Source: JBCFAY01 sp038562375 (GTDB taxonomy: Bacteria; Bacillota; Clostridia; Christensenellales; CAG-138). From it: a DNA stretch of 64,000 nucleotides. Positions 16,191 through 24,974 of the stretch are shown piece by piece (the first letter of the stretch is position 1; every line of letters starts with the position of its first letter). The stretch spans positions 62,001 through 126,000 of the forward strand of contig JBCFAY010000003.1 in assembly GCA_038562375.1 (NCBI GenBank), read 5' to 3'. The notes beneath the pieces were generated by a model, which was given only the letters and a program-made list of their open reading frames with translations, had not been told where the DNA came from and ran no database searches. The translations under genes were made by a program, and so were the position numbers.

Positions 16191-16811
16191 ATGGCGAGTA
16201 TTTTAGTCGTTGAGGATGAAAAGCCGATCAACGAGCTTCTTTATCGAAACCTTACTCTCGTAGGGCATCGCTGCCTGCGCGCATACGATGGGGAGCAGGC
16301 GCTTGGCCTGATCGAAAGCGTCGACGTGGATCTTATACTTCTTGATATTATGCTTCCGGGGATGAGCGGGTTGGACCTCATGCGCGCGCGCCCCAACGCG
16401 GACGTACCCGTGATCTTTCTTACCGCTAAATCGCAGGTCTCCGATCGGGTGGCCGGGTTGAATCTCGGGGCGGACGACTACATCGTCAAACCTTTTGAAA
16501 CGATCGAGGTCATTGCCCGTATTCAGGCGGTACTAAGAAGAACCAAACGATTGGAGGATGTCTTTGCGCTCGATCAGGCGAACGTGGATCTTTGCGCGAG
16601 GAAAGCGTACTGTTCCGGCGAAGAGGTTGAGCTGACCCCGCAGGAATATGCCCTGTTGGAGGCGCTCATCCTGAACCGCTGGGGATATGACTATATGGGA
16701 GATACGCGCACGGTCGACGTGCACGTCCAGAAGCTTCGCAAGAAACTCGGCCTGACCGAGCGCATCAAGACCGTCTATAAGCTTGGCTACCGTTTGGAGA
16801 CGCCGCGATGA
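16191..16811 (+). CDS. OmpR-family response regulator with a shortened DNA-binding domain
   Basis: Residues 1-115 are a normal receiver domain: acidic pocket at EDE, phospho-acceptor Asp52 in LILLDIML, TAK motif, and KPFE with the conserved Lys. The C-terminal winged-helix domain starts at ELTPQEYALLEALILN and then jumps straight to RWGYDYMGDTRTVDVHVQKLRKKL. Relatives have about 13 more residues between these blocks (a GRVLTREQLLEAV-like helix), so the first helix of the helix-turn-helix is missing in frame. ATG 16191 lies six bases after GGGGTG; a closer ATG at 16185 touches that site. It overlaps the kinase gene by four bases. DNA binding may be altered or lost. Confidence 0.88.
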   Translation: MASILVVEDEKPINELLYRNLTLVGHRCLRAYDGEQALGLIESVDVDLILLDIMLPGMSGLDLMRARPNADVPVIFLTAKSQVSDRVAGLNLGADDYIVKPFETIEVIARIQAVLRRTKRLEDVFALDQANVDLCARKAYCSGEEVELTPQEYALLEALILNRWGYDYMGDTRTVDVHVQKLRKKLGLTERIKTVYKLGYRLETPR

Positions 16812-18271
16812 AGTACTGGCATAAGATATTCCTGGCGACGCTGGCGGCATTTCTGATCGCGTTTAATCTGGGCGCGTTTTTGCTTGCGGATGCTTCGTAC
16901 CGCTCATCGCTCGCGGCGGAACGCGAGCGCGCGTTCGCGGAGCACGCTTTTATCGCGAATGCGATGGAAAGAGACCTCGCGGCGACCTCGCAGCGCGTCG
17001 ACAGCACGGAGAACCGAAATCTGATCGCCCTCTATAAAAGCTACGCGGAGTATTATTACAAGCAGGGCCTTTTTCTTGGCCTTCGGGATCCGGACGGCGG
17101 TGCGTACTCAAATCTTCCTATCTTGCCGCCCGCGCCGGACGACCTTTCAAGCGCAGCGCAGCTCGCCCGCGTGCAGAATGTGGAGGGCGAGCCGTATCTC
17201 GTTGTGGAAGGCGCCGTCGCGGGCACGGGATATTCGCTCATAACGGCGCGCTCGCTGAAAGGGTTAAAGAGCAGAACCGATACCCTGACCTTAACGCTCG
17301 CGGGCGAAAGCCTTGCGCTGTCGCTTCTGCTCTGCGGCGCGCTGATCGCCATATTGAAATTCCTTACCCTTCCGATCAAAAAGCTGACCGATGCTGCGGC
17401 CGGCATTGCGGCCGGCCGGTATTGCGTTCGTGCGGATGTCTTGGGGAAGGACGAGCTTGCGGAGCTTGCAATGAGCTTCAACCGCATGGCCGACGAGATA
17501 CAGGCGCAGATCGACGCGCTGTCGCTGGCGGCGCAGCAGAAACAGCGCTTCATCGACGATCTCGCGCACGAGATGCGCACTCCGCTGACCGCGATCGGCG
17601 GGTATTCGCAATACCTTGCCGCAGCCGTGACGACGGAGGAGGAGAGGCTTTCTGCGCTCGAGTACATACAGCGGGAGAGCATGCGGCTCGCCGAGCTTTC
17701 CGATAAGCTTCTGCTTCTTGTAAAGCTGAGGAACGGCACGCCGGAGCGCGAGCCTGTTCCGCTGGGTGCGCTGATAGGCGACGCGATGGCGACAATTGCG
17801 CATGAAGTCGGCGAGCGGTGCGTAAAGGTGCATTCCGAGTATACGGATGATGTTGTTTTAAGCGATGAAACGCTGCTGAACGTCCTGATCGTCAACCTTG
17901 TTCGAAACGCAATCCACGCAGCCGGGACTTCCGGAAACGTCTGGATTCGCGCGACCGCCTCGGCTATTATCATCAAAGACGACGGCTGCGGGATAAAGCC
18001 GGAGGATATAACGCATATTACGGAGCCGTTTTTCCGCATCAGCAAATCGCGATCGAGAGACGACGGCGGGGCGGGACTCGGGCTTTCCATCTGCGCGCGC
18101 ATCGCAGAGATGCTTGATCTATCGCTCTCTTTTGATTCCTCCGTGGGGCAAGGAACGACCGTTACAGTCAAATTTTTACAGGATGATAACGACTCCATTG
18201 AAACCCCATCACAAACGCCCGCTAAGATGAATTCAAACATCGAAAGGGGAAGGGGATGGATCAATGGCTAA
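16808..18271 (+). CDS. Membrane sensor histidine kinase
   Basis: This 487-residue kinase has an N-terminal membrane helix (about 8-28), an extracytoplasmic sensor region to about 155 and a second helix (about 161-185). A HAMP linker follows (LTLPIKKLTDAAAGIAAGRY), then the phosphotransfer domain with His254 in FIDDLAHEMRTPLTAIGGY. The ATPase domain shows N-box NLVRNAIHAA, G1 DDGCGI and G2 GAGLGLSIC. It overlaps both the regulator gene upstream and the secreted-domain gene downstream (eight bases). The signal is unknown; the third gene probably modulates it. Confidence 0.93.
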   Translation: MKYWHKIFLATLAAFLIAFNLGAFLLADASYRSSLAAERERAFAEHAFIANAMERDLAATSQRVDSTENRNLIALYKSYAEYYYKQGLFLGLRDPDGGAYSNLPILPPAPDDLSSAAQLARVQNVEGEPYLVVEGAVAGTGYSLITARSLKGLKSRTDTLTLTLAGESLALSLLLCGALIAILKFLTLPIKKLTDAAAGIAAGRYCVRADVLGKDELAELAMSFNRMADEIQAQIDALSLAAQQKQRFIDDLAHEMRTPLTAIGGYSQYLAAAVTTEEERLSALEYIQRESMRLAELSDKLLLLVKLRNGTPEREPVPLGALIGDAMATIAHEVGERCVKVHSEYTDDVVLSDETLLNVLIVNLVRNAIHAAGTSGNVWIRATASAIIIKDDGCGIKPEDITHITEPFFRISKSRSRDDGGAGLGLSICARIAEMLDLSLSFDSSVGQGTTVTVKFLQDDNDSIETPSQTPAKMNSNIERGRGWING

Positions 18272-19265
18272 AATCAAAGAGCTTTTGAAAAAGGCATGGC
18301 TGCCGCTGGTCGCCGTTCTGGCCATCGGGGCAGGAGTCGCGTTGTTCTCAGGCGCGTTCCGGGGTGCGCAGGACGCTGAGAATGCAAGGCAGGTGACAAT
18401 CGAGCAAAGCCCGGCCAACGCCGCTGCGGATGAACTGCAAAGCAGTGTTCCTGAGGTGACCGTTGTGCAGGACAAATACCACGTCGTCGATATCCTCGAC
18501 GAAAACAGCCCTTCGCCGCCGGAGGGCGTACTCGATTACAAGGAGGCGGCGTCGATCGCGGTCGGATATGTGGAGGCGATATTCGACACGCAGATTGAAA
18601 ACTGCAAGGTTTTTGCGCATTATTATAAGTATGAGGGCATGCCCGAGGCTGTCTATCTGGTTTCAATCGATGGCGAGGATGTCGAGAACTGTAAATACGC
18701 ATGCGGCATCGACCCCGTCAGCGGCGCGCTGCACATAGCAAAGAGCTATGCCGCGACAGGACTATCGTCCAGGCCCACCGGCGGGGCGGCCGACGAGGAA
18801 CTGATGGAGAAAGCCTACAATGACCCGGCGGTGCGCGAGGTTGCGTTCAACCTGATTCACGATCATTTTCTGGACGGCCGCACCATCGAGGAAATCATGG
18901 TCGACGGGGTGCAGTGGACATTCGGAGCGTATGGACAGCCGGGCTTCGACGTCCAGCTCGACTGCAAGGTGCGCATGAGCAGCGGCGCGTGCTATACCGT
19001 GAGCGTCGCGTATCCCGATATGAGCGTGCTCACGCTGGACGTCTATCCGCTCGGCTGGGACTCCTGCCTGTGGGGGTATAAGACCGCGGCGGAGCAGGCC
19101 GGCAGGTCGACGCCTGCGCCTACGCCCGTCGGGAACGAGGCGGGTGTAACCATGGCGCCCCAGGCCGAAAGCGGATGGAGTAAGGCGGAAGGCGTCGTGG
19201 ACGGAGCCGGAGCGGGATACGCCACCCCCAGGCCCACGCCGACGCCCGTACCCAAGGCGAAGTAG
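18264..19265 (+). CDS. Membrane-anchored extracytoplasmic protein of a two-component operon
   Basis: This 333-residue protein has one N-terminal membrane helix (about residues 11-31) and an otherwise extracytoplasmic body. Two regions (about 90-170 and 185-270) have the look of PepSY-like modules: a short helix (DYKEAASIAVGYVEAI) followed by strands and a DPVSGALH-type turn. Five or more cysteines occur in this exported part. The tail is low complexity (STPAPTPV..., then RPTPTPVPKAK). It overlaps the histidine kinase gene by eight bases, which points to a role in sensing or damping the kinase. I cannot name a characterised homologue. Confidence 0.65.
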   Translation: MAKIKELLKKAWLPLVAVLAIGAGVALFSGAFRGAQDAENARQVTIEQSPANAAADELQSSVPEVTVVQDKYHVVDILDENSPSPPEGVLDYKEAASIAVGYVEAIFDTQIENCKVFAHYYKYEGMPEAVYLVSIDGEDVENCKYACGIDPVSGALHIAKSYAATGLSSRPTGGAADEELMEKAYNDPAVREVAFNLIHDHFLDGRTIEEIMVDGVQWTFGAYGQPGFDVQLDCKVRMSSGACYTVSVAYPDMSVLTLDVYPLGWDSCLWGYKTAAEQAGRSTPAPTPVGNEAGVTMAPQAESGWSKAEGVVDGAGAGYATPRPTPTPVPKAK

Positions 19266-19487
19266 CGCCGAGGAGGTACACGGCGTGCCGCAACGCGCAG
19301 ACGGCAATATCATGGGGCAATCTGCCGGGAGCGGACGAAGATAGCGAGAGCGGGATCATACAAGTAAGAGTTCCCGAAAATCGTCTCAGCCGCCCGGCAT
19401 CAAGTTCGGCTTGTTGACCGAGATCGCAGATCCTCGTCGGCTTTACATTCGGCCTGTCGGCCGAAACCGCATTCCCATGGCAAACGC
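19266..19487. other. Non-coding stretch between convergent operons
   Basis: About 220 bases after the two-component operon hold no convincing reading frame. Short GC-rich inverted motifs such as CGGCCTGTCGGCCG occur near 19449. The strong terminator hairpin follows at 19488-19519. Confidence 0.4.
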
Positions 19488-19519
19488 AGCGGACTTCATC
19501 GCCAAAGCGATGAAGTCCG
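19488..19519. terminator. Strong hairpin between convergent operons
   Basis: GCGGACTTCATCGC and GCGATGAAGTCCGC form a perfect 14-base-pair stem with a CAAA tetraloop. It lies 77 bases beyond potD (minus strand) and after the two-component operon (plus strand), so it likely serves both directions. AAAATTTA follows on the plus strand and GTTTG on the minus strand, so U-tracts are short. Confidence 0.75.
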
Positions 19520-19595
19520 CAAAATTTATATGAGCTTGCTGTTGCGCTTGCTTTTCATCTTGGCGGCGAACGCCGCTTCCGATGCGCAAAGCACG

Positions 19596-20636
19596 TTACG
19601 AACCCTTGACGTGCAGCCATGCCTCGTTATAGACCTTTACGAAATCGCCCAGATCATGAAAGACCTCGCAGCGGTCGATCACTTCCTGCGGGGGGTTGTA
19701 TGTCTCGTTTTGCGTCCATTCCGAGTCCATTAGCGCGAGCGCGGCGGCGTTCGGAGAGGAGAAGCCGATGTATTCGGTATTGGCTTTGGCGACGTTCGCG
19801 TCGCACAGGAAGTTGATGAACTTCTCGGCGTTCTCGGCGTTTTTGGACGATTTGGGGATGATGATGTTATCGAACCAAATATTGCTTCCTTCGTCCGGAA
19901 CAACATAGGCAAGGTCCTCGTTTTCGCTCATGCAGTACATGGCGTCGCCTGAATACACCACGGCGAGGGCGGCGTTGCCGCTGATCATACGCTCCTTTAT
20001 CGGATCGTCCAGATAAGCGAGCACGAGCGGCTTTTGTTCGATCAGCGCTTCCTGGGCGGCCGCGATGGCGGCCTCGTCGCGGGTGTTGACCGAATATCCG
20101 AGCCGGATGAGCGTGATGCCGATGGTATCGCGCAGGCTGTCGTACATGAAGATCTTTTTTTCATACTTGGGATTCCACAGGATGTCCCAGCTCGTGACGG
20201 GTTCGTCGACCATCGTCGTATTATACAGGATTCCGACCGTGCCCCACATATAGGGGACGGAGTAGACGTTGCCCGGATCGAACGAAAGGTCGAGAAACCG
20301 CGGATCGATGTTCTTGAGGTTCGGGATATTGTCCTTATTGAGCGGATGGAGCATATCCTTGGCGACCAGCTGCTCGATGATATAGTCGGACGGGAAGCAA
20401 ACGTCGTAGATCGAGTCCTCGTTGGAGAGCTGTATCAGCATCTCTTCGTTGGAGGCCATGGTCGAATAGTTGACCTTGATGCCGGTCTCTTCGGTGAACT
20501 GTTCAAGTACGCTCTCGTCGATATAATCGCCCCAGTTGAGCACGTTGATCTCGGGCGCGCCGGAATTTTGGCCGCAGCCGGAGAACAGCATCGCGCACAT
20601 AAGGGCAATGAATAGAAATAGGCCGATCTTTTTCAT
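19596..20636 (-). CDS. potD: Spermidine/putrescine-binding lipoprotein PotD
   Basis: This 346-residue receptor of the polyamine ABC importer has a signal peptide ending in lipobox FSGC (Cys21). The mature part begins EINVLNWGDYIDESVLEQFTEETGIKVNYSTMASNEEM, the hallmark opening of PotD/PotF proteins. Later family blocks are FPSDYIIEQLVAKDMLHPL and YMWGTVGILYNT. It is the last gene of the minus-strand xre-potABCD operon, 18 bases after potC. The gene ends before the strong hairpin at 19488-19519. Confidence 0.95.
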   Translation of the reverse strand: MKKIGLFLFIALMCAMLFSGCGQNSGAPEINVLNWGDYIDESVLEQFTEETGIKVNYSTMASNEEMLIQLSNEDSIYDVCFPSDYIIEQLVAKDMLHPLNKDNIPNLKNIDPRFLDLSFDPGNVYSVPYMWGTVGILYNTTMVDEPVTSWDILWNPKYEKKIFMYDSLRDTIGITLIRLGYSVNTRDEAAIAAAQEALIEQKPLVLAYLDDPIKERMISGNAALAVVYSGDAMYCMSENEDLAYVVPDEGSNIWFDNIIIPKSSKNAENAEKFINFLCDANVAKANTEYIGFSSPNAAALALMDSEWTQNETYNPPQEVIDRCEVFHDLGDFVKVYNEAWLHVKGS

Positions 20637-20654
20637 TTCGTCTCCTCCTTTATC

Positions 20655-21506
20655 TTAAAGGGCGCCCTTGCGGGCGGTCTTCTTATTCTGGATATTCGAG
20701 GCGTGTTCCTCGCGGATGGATTTGACGTTCACAAACAGCAGCAATCCTACCACCGCGAAGAACATCAGCGTGGAGAGCGCGTTGATCTTTGGGTTGATCC
20801 CCTTGCGCGCGACGGAGTAAATATAGATGGACAGGTTCTGCACGCCGTTCTGCGTGAAGTAGGAGATCACGAAGTCGTCGAGTGAGAGCGTGAAGGCGAG
20901 TATAAAGCCGCTTACGATGCCCGGCATGATATCGGGGATCACGACCCGCGTGAGCGCCATCATCGGGGTACAGCCGATGTCGAGCGCGGCCTCGTACAGA
21001 AGGTTTGAGGATTGCCTGAGCTTCGGAAGCACCGAGAAGATCACGTACGGCAGATTAAACGTGATGTGCGCGATCAGCATCGTGCCGTATCCCAGACGAA
21101 ACCCGCCGAAACCGAGCGCCGTCAGAAGCCTGCTGAGGAATACGAAAAGAAGCATCAGCGAGACGCCGGTCACAAGGTCCGGATTCACCATCGGAAGCTG
21201 GGAGACGTTCTCGATCACCGTGCGGCGGCGTTTCTTCATAGAGTGCATGCCGATCGCGGCGAATGTGCCGATCACCGTGGCGACGATGGCGGAGATGACC
21301 GCGATGGAAAGCGTAATCCACAGCGCTTCCATGATGCGCTCGTCCGAAAACAGCGCGCGATACCAGTCGGTGGAGAAACCGCCCCAGGAGCCCATGGATT
21401 TGCTCTTGTTGAACGAGAACACGATCAGCACGAGTATGGGCGCGTAGAGGAACAGCAGCATGATGGAGAGGTAGGCTCCTTTTAGCCAGGACCATGTCTT
21501 ACTCAC
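20655..21506 (-). CDS. potC: Spermidine/putrescine ABC permease PotC
   Basis: This 283-residue permease has six hydrophobic segments and the binding-protein-dependent transport loop EAALDIGCTPMMALTRVVIPDIMPGIVSGF (EAA motif), which docks onto PotA. The NKSKSMGSWGGFSTDWYRALF stretch after the first helix is typical of PotC. Start and stop codons overlap those of neighbouring potB by four bases. It pairs with PotB to form the channel. Confidence 0.95.
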   Translation of the reverse strand: MSKTWSWLKGAYLSIMLLFLYAPILVLIVFSFNKSKSMGSWGGFSTDWYRALFSDERIMEALWITLSIAVISAIVATVIGTFAAIGMHSMKKRRRTVIENVSQLPMVNPDLVTGVSLMLLFVFLSRLLTALGFGGFRLGYGTMLIAHITFNLPYVIFSVLPKLRQSSNLLYEAALDIGCTPMMALTRVVIPDIMPGIVSGFILAFTLSLDDFVISYFTQNGVQNLSIYIYSVARKGINPKINALSTLMFFAVVGLLLFVNVKSIREEHASNIQNKKTARKGAL

Positions 21507-22321
21507 CAGAGCGTACCCCCTTCCTGGCCGGCCTCATGATCCGCGCGGCGCATGATGAACATCGAAATGAGCACGAGAATGAGCAGTATAAACGAAAGCG
21601 CGGAACCGGAGTTCCAATCGTTGACCAGAAGGAACTGGTTCTCGATCAGATCGCCGTACATCATGAACTGGGAACCGCCCAACAGCCGCGAAATTGCGAA
21701 CGTCGTGATGGCGGGGATGAATACCATCATGATGCCCGAGATCACGCCGGGCATGGACTGGGGCAATACCACCCTGAGGAACGTATTGATGCGATTCGCC
21801 CCCAAATCGTTCGCCGCCTCGATGTGCGAGCGGTCGATTTTAATGAGCACCGTATAGATTGGCAGCACCATAAACGGCAGGAAGTTGTAGACCATTCCCA
21901 ACAGTACCGCGCCTTCCGTGTACAGAAACTGCCCCTGCGGGAGACCGAGCCAGCCGAGGATCAGATTGAACACGCCGTTCTGGTCGAGCAGCACCTGCCA
22001 CGCGTAGGTGCGCAGCAGGAAGTTCATCCACATGGGCACGATGAAGAATACCGAGAGCAGCGAAGCGGTGCTGCGCTTCATGCGCGAGAGCAGGTAGGCG
22101 ATCGGGTAGCCGAGCGCAATGCAGCAGATCGTTGCGATCAAAGCAAGGTAAATCGAGCGCAGCAGCACCTGCAGATAGAGCGGATCAAATGCGTTGACAA
22201 GGCCCGCCACCGTGAAATTCGCGTCCGTGGTGAAGGCGTAGTAAACCACCAGCAGCATCGGCGAGAAGATGAATATCGTCATCCACACGATGTACGGGTA
22301 CGAAAAATAAGTCCGCTTCAT
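21503..22321 (-). CDS. potB: Spermidine/putrescine ABC permease PotB
   Basis: This 272-residue permease has about six membrane helices. It carries the EAA loop EAANDLGANRINTFLRVVLPQSMPGVISGI near residue 175 and the PotB-type central block MWMNFLLRTYAWQVLLDQNGVFN. It overlaps potA upstream and potC downstream by four bases each, giving strict translational coupling through the operon. Confidence 0.95.
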   Translation of the reverse strand: MKRTYFSYPYIVWMTIFIFSPMLLVVYYAFTTDANFTVAGLVNAFDPLYLQVLLRSIYLALIATICCIALGYPIAYLLSRMKRSTASLLSVFFIVPMWMNFLLRTYAWQVLLDQNGVFNLILGWLGLPQGQFLYTEGAVLLGMVYNFLPFMVLPIYTVLIKIDRSHIEAANDLGANRINTFLRVVLPQSMPGVISGIMMVFIPAITTFAISRLLGGSQFMMYGDLIENQFLLVNDWNSGSALSFILLILVLISMFIMRRADHEAGQEGGTLW

Positions 22322-23364
22322 CCGGCCACATCCTTCTTCATGATGTGGATCGCGTCGGGGAGGATCGAGATCCCCACCATTTCCCCGGCCCCCACAGGGT
22401 CGGTGGTGTGGATCGTCCAGGTGAAGTCACCCGATTCGACCCGGATTTCGTAGTGTACGCCCATGAACAATACGCTCTTTACAAGCCCGCACGTCGGCGC
22501 GTTCTCAAGCGGGATAATGTCCACGTCCTCGGGTCGGACAACAACGTCCACCTCTTCGTTCGGTGCAAAGCCCGCGTCGACGCAGCGATACTCGCTGCCG
22601 TTGAACACGACGCGGTAGTCCGCGAGCATCATGCCGGGGAGGATGTTGCTTTCGCCGATAAAATCCGCGACGAACGCGTTCGCGGGTTCGTTGTAGATAT
22701 CCTGCGGCGTGCCGATCTGCTGGATGACGCCTTCCTTGAGAACGACGATGGTGTCGCTCATTGTCAGGGCCTCCTCCTGATCGTGCGTGACGTACAGGAA
22801 CGTGATGCCGAGCTTTTGCTGCATGCGCTTGAGCTCGACCTGCATCCCCTTGCGAAGCTGCAGATCAAGAGCGCCCAGAGGCTCGTCCAGCAAGAGAACT
22901 TCCGGCTCGTTTACCAGCGCCCGGGCGATTGCGACGCGCTGCTGCTGGCCGCCGGAGAGCTGCTCGATCCAGCGCTTGCCGTAGCCCTTGAGGTTGACGA
23001 GCTCGAGCATCGCGTTGACCTTTTGTTCGATCACGTCCTTGGGCAGCTTTTTGATCTTCAGCCCGAACGCGACGTTATCGAACACATTCAGGTGCGGGAA
23101 AAGCGCGTAGCGCTGGAATACGGTATTGACCCGGCGCTTGTAGGGCGGGATATGGCTCATGTCCTTCGAATCGATGAAGACTTGTCCGCTCGTGGGCATC
23201 ACAAAGCCTGCGATGATGCGCAGCATCGTCGTTTTGCCGCAGCCGGACGGGCCTAAAAGCGTTAAAAATTCGCCGTCCCGCACATAGAGGTTTACCCCTT
23301 TGAGCGCGGCGTCGCCTTCAAAATCCTTGGAAATATTGACGAGTTCGATCAGGTGTTTGCTCAT
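22318..23364 (-). CDS. potA: Spermidine/putrescine ABC ATPase PotA
   Basis: This 348-residue ATPase has Walker A GPSGCGKTT, the Q-loop in VFQRYALFPHLNVFDNVAFGL, signature LSGGQQQRVAIARAL and Walker B LLLDEPLGALD. A C-terminal TOBE-type regulatory domain begins near residue 240 (IGESNILPG onward, VVVRPEDVDI). The start codon has GGAGG upstream. It lies 24 bases after the XRE-cupin gene, consistent with one operon controlled by that regulator. Confidence 0.95.
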   Translation of the reverse strand: MSKHLIELVNISKDFEGDAALKGVNLYVRDGEFLTLLGPSGCGKTTMLRIIAGFVMPTSGQVFIDSKDMSHIPPYKRRVNTVFQRYALFPHLNVFDNVAFGLKIKKLPKDVIEQKVNAMLELVNLKGYGKRWIEQLSGGQQQRVAIARALVNEPEVLLLDEPLGALDLQLRKGMQVELKRMQQKLGITFLYVTHDQEEALTMSDTIVVLKEGVIQQIGTPQDIYNEPANAFVADFIGESNILPGMMLADYRVVFNGSEYRCVDAGFAPNEEVDVVVRPEDVDIIPLENAPTCGLVKSVLFMGVHYEIRVESGDFTWTIHTTDPVGAGEMVGISILPDAIHIMKKDVAG

Positions 23365-23388
23365 GTTCCCTCCGCGGCTTCCCTTACC

Positions 23389-23928
23389 TTAAAAGCTTGG
23401 CGGCGTGCTGACCCACAGCACGCGGGCTTCGGATTTTCCGGAATTGATTAGGTAATGCATGCTCGTCGGCTTAAAGTAGAACGAGCCTCCGCGCTTGACT
23501 TTATAGCGGTGCGTGCCGTGCACGAGCGTAATGCCGCCTAAGAGCACGTACCCGAACTCTTCGCCCATATGCGGATCGTCCTCGTAGGTTCGTCCGCCGG
23601 GCTGTATCGTCACGAGGATCGGCTCCAGAGCATTCTTTTGGGCGCTTGTGACGAGCCAGCGGATCGAATACCCGCCCTGCGCGTCATCCTTGATGAACAT
23701 GTCCTCTTCGCCGAAAACCACCTTTTCCATGGGCGTTTCGGCGAAAAAGTCGGAAACGTTCGTGCCGAGCGCTTCTAGGATGTCCATCAGCGTGGCGATG
23801 GACGGCGAGGTCAGATCGCGTTCGAGCTGAGAGATGAATCCCTTGGAAAGCTCGGTGCGCGAGGCCAGTTCCTCCTGCGTAAGGTTCAGCCGCATTCGCA
23901 GCCGTTTGATCTTTTCACCGATCTGCAT
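23389..23928 (-). CDS. XRE family regulator with cupin domain (PuuR-like)
   Basis: This 179-residue regulator has an N-terminal helix-turn-helix (IKRLRMRLNLTQEELASRTELSKGFISQLERDLTSPSIATL, about residues 5-47). A C-terminal cupin domain (about 105-175) carries GEEFGYVLLGGITLVHGTHRYKVKRGGSFYFKPTSMHYLIN. Such proteins, including E. coli PuuR, often sense polyamines or related amines, which fits its place as first gene of the potABCD operon. ATG 23928 has GGGAGGCG upstream; an earlier ATG at 23961 lies inside the operator-like repeats. It probably represses its own operon. Confidence 0.88.
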   Translation of the reverse strand: MQIGEKIKRLRMRLNLTQEELASRTELSKGFISQLERDLTSPSIATLMDILEALGTNVSDFFAETPMEKVVFGEEDMFIKDDAQGGYSIRWLVTSAQKNALEPILVTIQPGGRTYEDDPHMGEEFGYVLLGGITLVHGTHRYKVKRGGSFYFKPTSMHYLINSGKSEARVLWVSTPPSF

Positions 23929-23953
23929 AACACGCCTCCCGCTCGCGATGATC

Positions 23954-23981
23954 CTAAACAAAAAGTTTAGAAAGCCTAAAC
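23954..23981 (-). promoter_or_regulatory. Three phased CTAAAC/GTTTAG half-sites, candidate operator of xre-potABCD
   Basis: CTAAAC at 23954-23959, GTTTAG at 23965-23970 and CTAAAC at 23976-23981 alternate in orientation with starts exactly 11 bases apart. That is one helical turn, so all lie on the same DNA face. They sit 26-53 bases upstream of the regulator's start codon. This suits cooperative binding by the XRE-cupin protein; the protein-DNA match is inference. Confidence 0.6.
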
Positions 23982-24114
23982 AACAAGATATATTTAAACA
24001 CGGTTCGACACAAAAGTCAATGGGAATGTTTTATGCTGATAAACATTGTGTTTACTATGCTTGCGACTTGAAAACGCGCCGAGAAAATCGGATATCTTGC
24101 TTTTCACATGCTCC

Positions 24115-24143
24115 TTGACAATGCGGTGAAATAGGGATACATT
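24115..24143 (+). promoter_or_regulatory. Promoter of the ABC exporter pair
   Basis: TTGACA (24115-24120) and TACATT (24138-24143) are 17 bases apart. The leader that follows holds a stable stem, CTTGCCC with GGGCAAG (24170-24206) enclosing GCGGC with GCCGC, which could slow or attenuate expression. Confidence 0.65.
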
Positions 24144-24263
24144 ACAACCATTCAGGCAGAGCGTACGGCCTTGCCCCGCGGCGATCAGCCGCCGGAATCG
24201 GGCAAGGGGTATCTTTGCCGCGCAGGATGCAAGGAATAATTGATGGTCAGAAAGGATGCTCAC

Positions 24264-24974
24264 ATGCTGCAAATTCGGAACCTGACGAAGATCTATCGAG
24301 GCGGCCATAAGGCGGTAGACGGCCTGACGCTTTCCATCGAGGCGGGGGATATCTACGGTTTTATCGGCCACAACGGGGCGGGAAAAACCACAACGTTGCG
24401 CGCTGTGGCGGGATCCCTGCAATTCGATTCCGGCGAAATCCTTATTAACGGCACGTCGATCGTCGAGGATCCCGTCGCCTGCAAAAGGCAGATGGCGTTT
24501 ATTCCGGATAACCCCGATATCTATGAATTCATGACCGGCATACAATATCTTAATTTCATCGGGGATATCTATGGGGTCGGCGAGAGCGAACGCGAGGAAA
24601 GGCTGCGCCGTTACGGCGACGCGTTTGAGATCACCTCGGTGTTCGGCGATCTGATCGGCAGCTATTCGCACGGCATGAAGCAAAAGCTGGTCGTTATCGC
24701 AGCGCTCCTGCACGATCCGAAGCTTATGGTATTGGACGAACCCTTTGTAGGCTTGGATCCCAAAGCAGCGCACACGCTCAAGCAGATCATGCGCGAGCAA
24801 TGCGATAAGGGGGCTTCGATCTTCTTTTCGACCCACGTGCTCGACGTGGCGGAAAAGCTCTGCAACAAAATCGCGATCATTCGCGACGGCAAGCTCGCCG
24901 TATCCGGAACGATGGAGGAAGTCAAAGGCGATCGTTCCCTGGAAGAAGAGTTCATGGAGTTGATCGAGCGATGA
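24264..24974 (+). CDS. ABC transporter ATP-binding protein (exporter type)
   Basis: This 236-residue ATPase has Walker A GHNGAGKTT (about residue 38), a signature of the form YSHGMKQKLVVIAALLHDP instead of LSGGQ, Walker B LMVLDEPFVGLD and switch His in FFSTHVLD. The YSxGM signature is usual in ABC-2 exporters of drugs, sodium or antibiotics. ATG 24264 has AAAGGA seven bases upstream; earlier in-frame starts at 24240 and 24243 lack a site. It overlaps the permease gene by four bases. Cargo unknown. Confidence 0.9.
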   Translation: MLQIRNLTKIYRGGHKAVDGLTLSIEAGDIYGFIGHNGAGKTTTLRAVAGSLQFDSGEILINGTSIVEDPVACKRQMAFIPDNPDIYEFMTGIQYLNFIGDIYGVGESEREERLRRYGDAFEITSVFGDLIGSYSHGMKQKLVVIAALLHDPKLMVLDEPFVGLDPKAAHTLKQIMREQCDKGASIFFSTHVLDVAEKLCNKIAIIRDGKLAVSGTMEEVKGDRSLEEEFMELIER

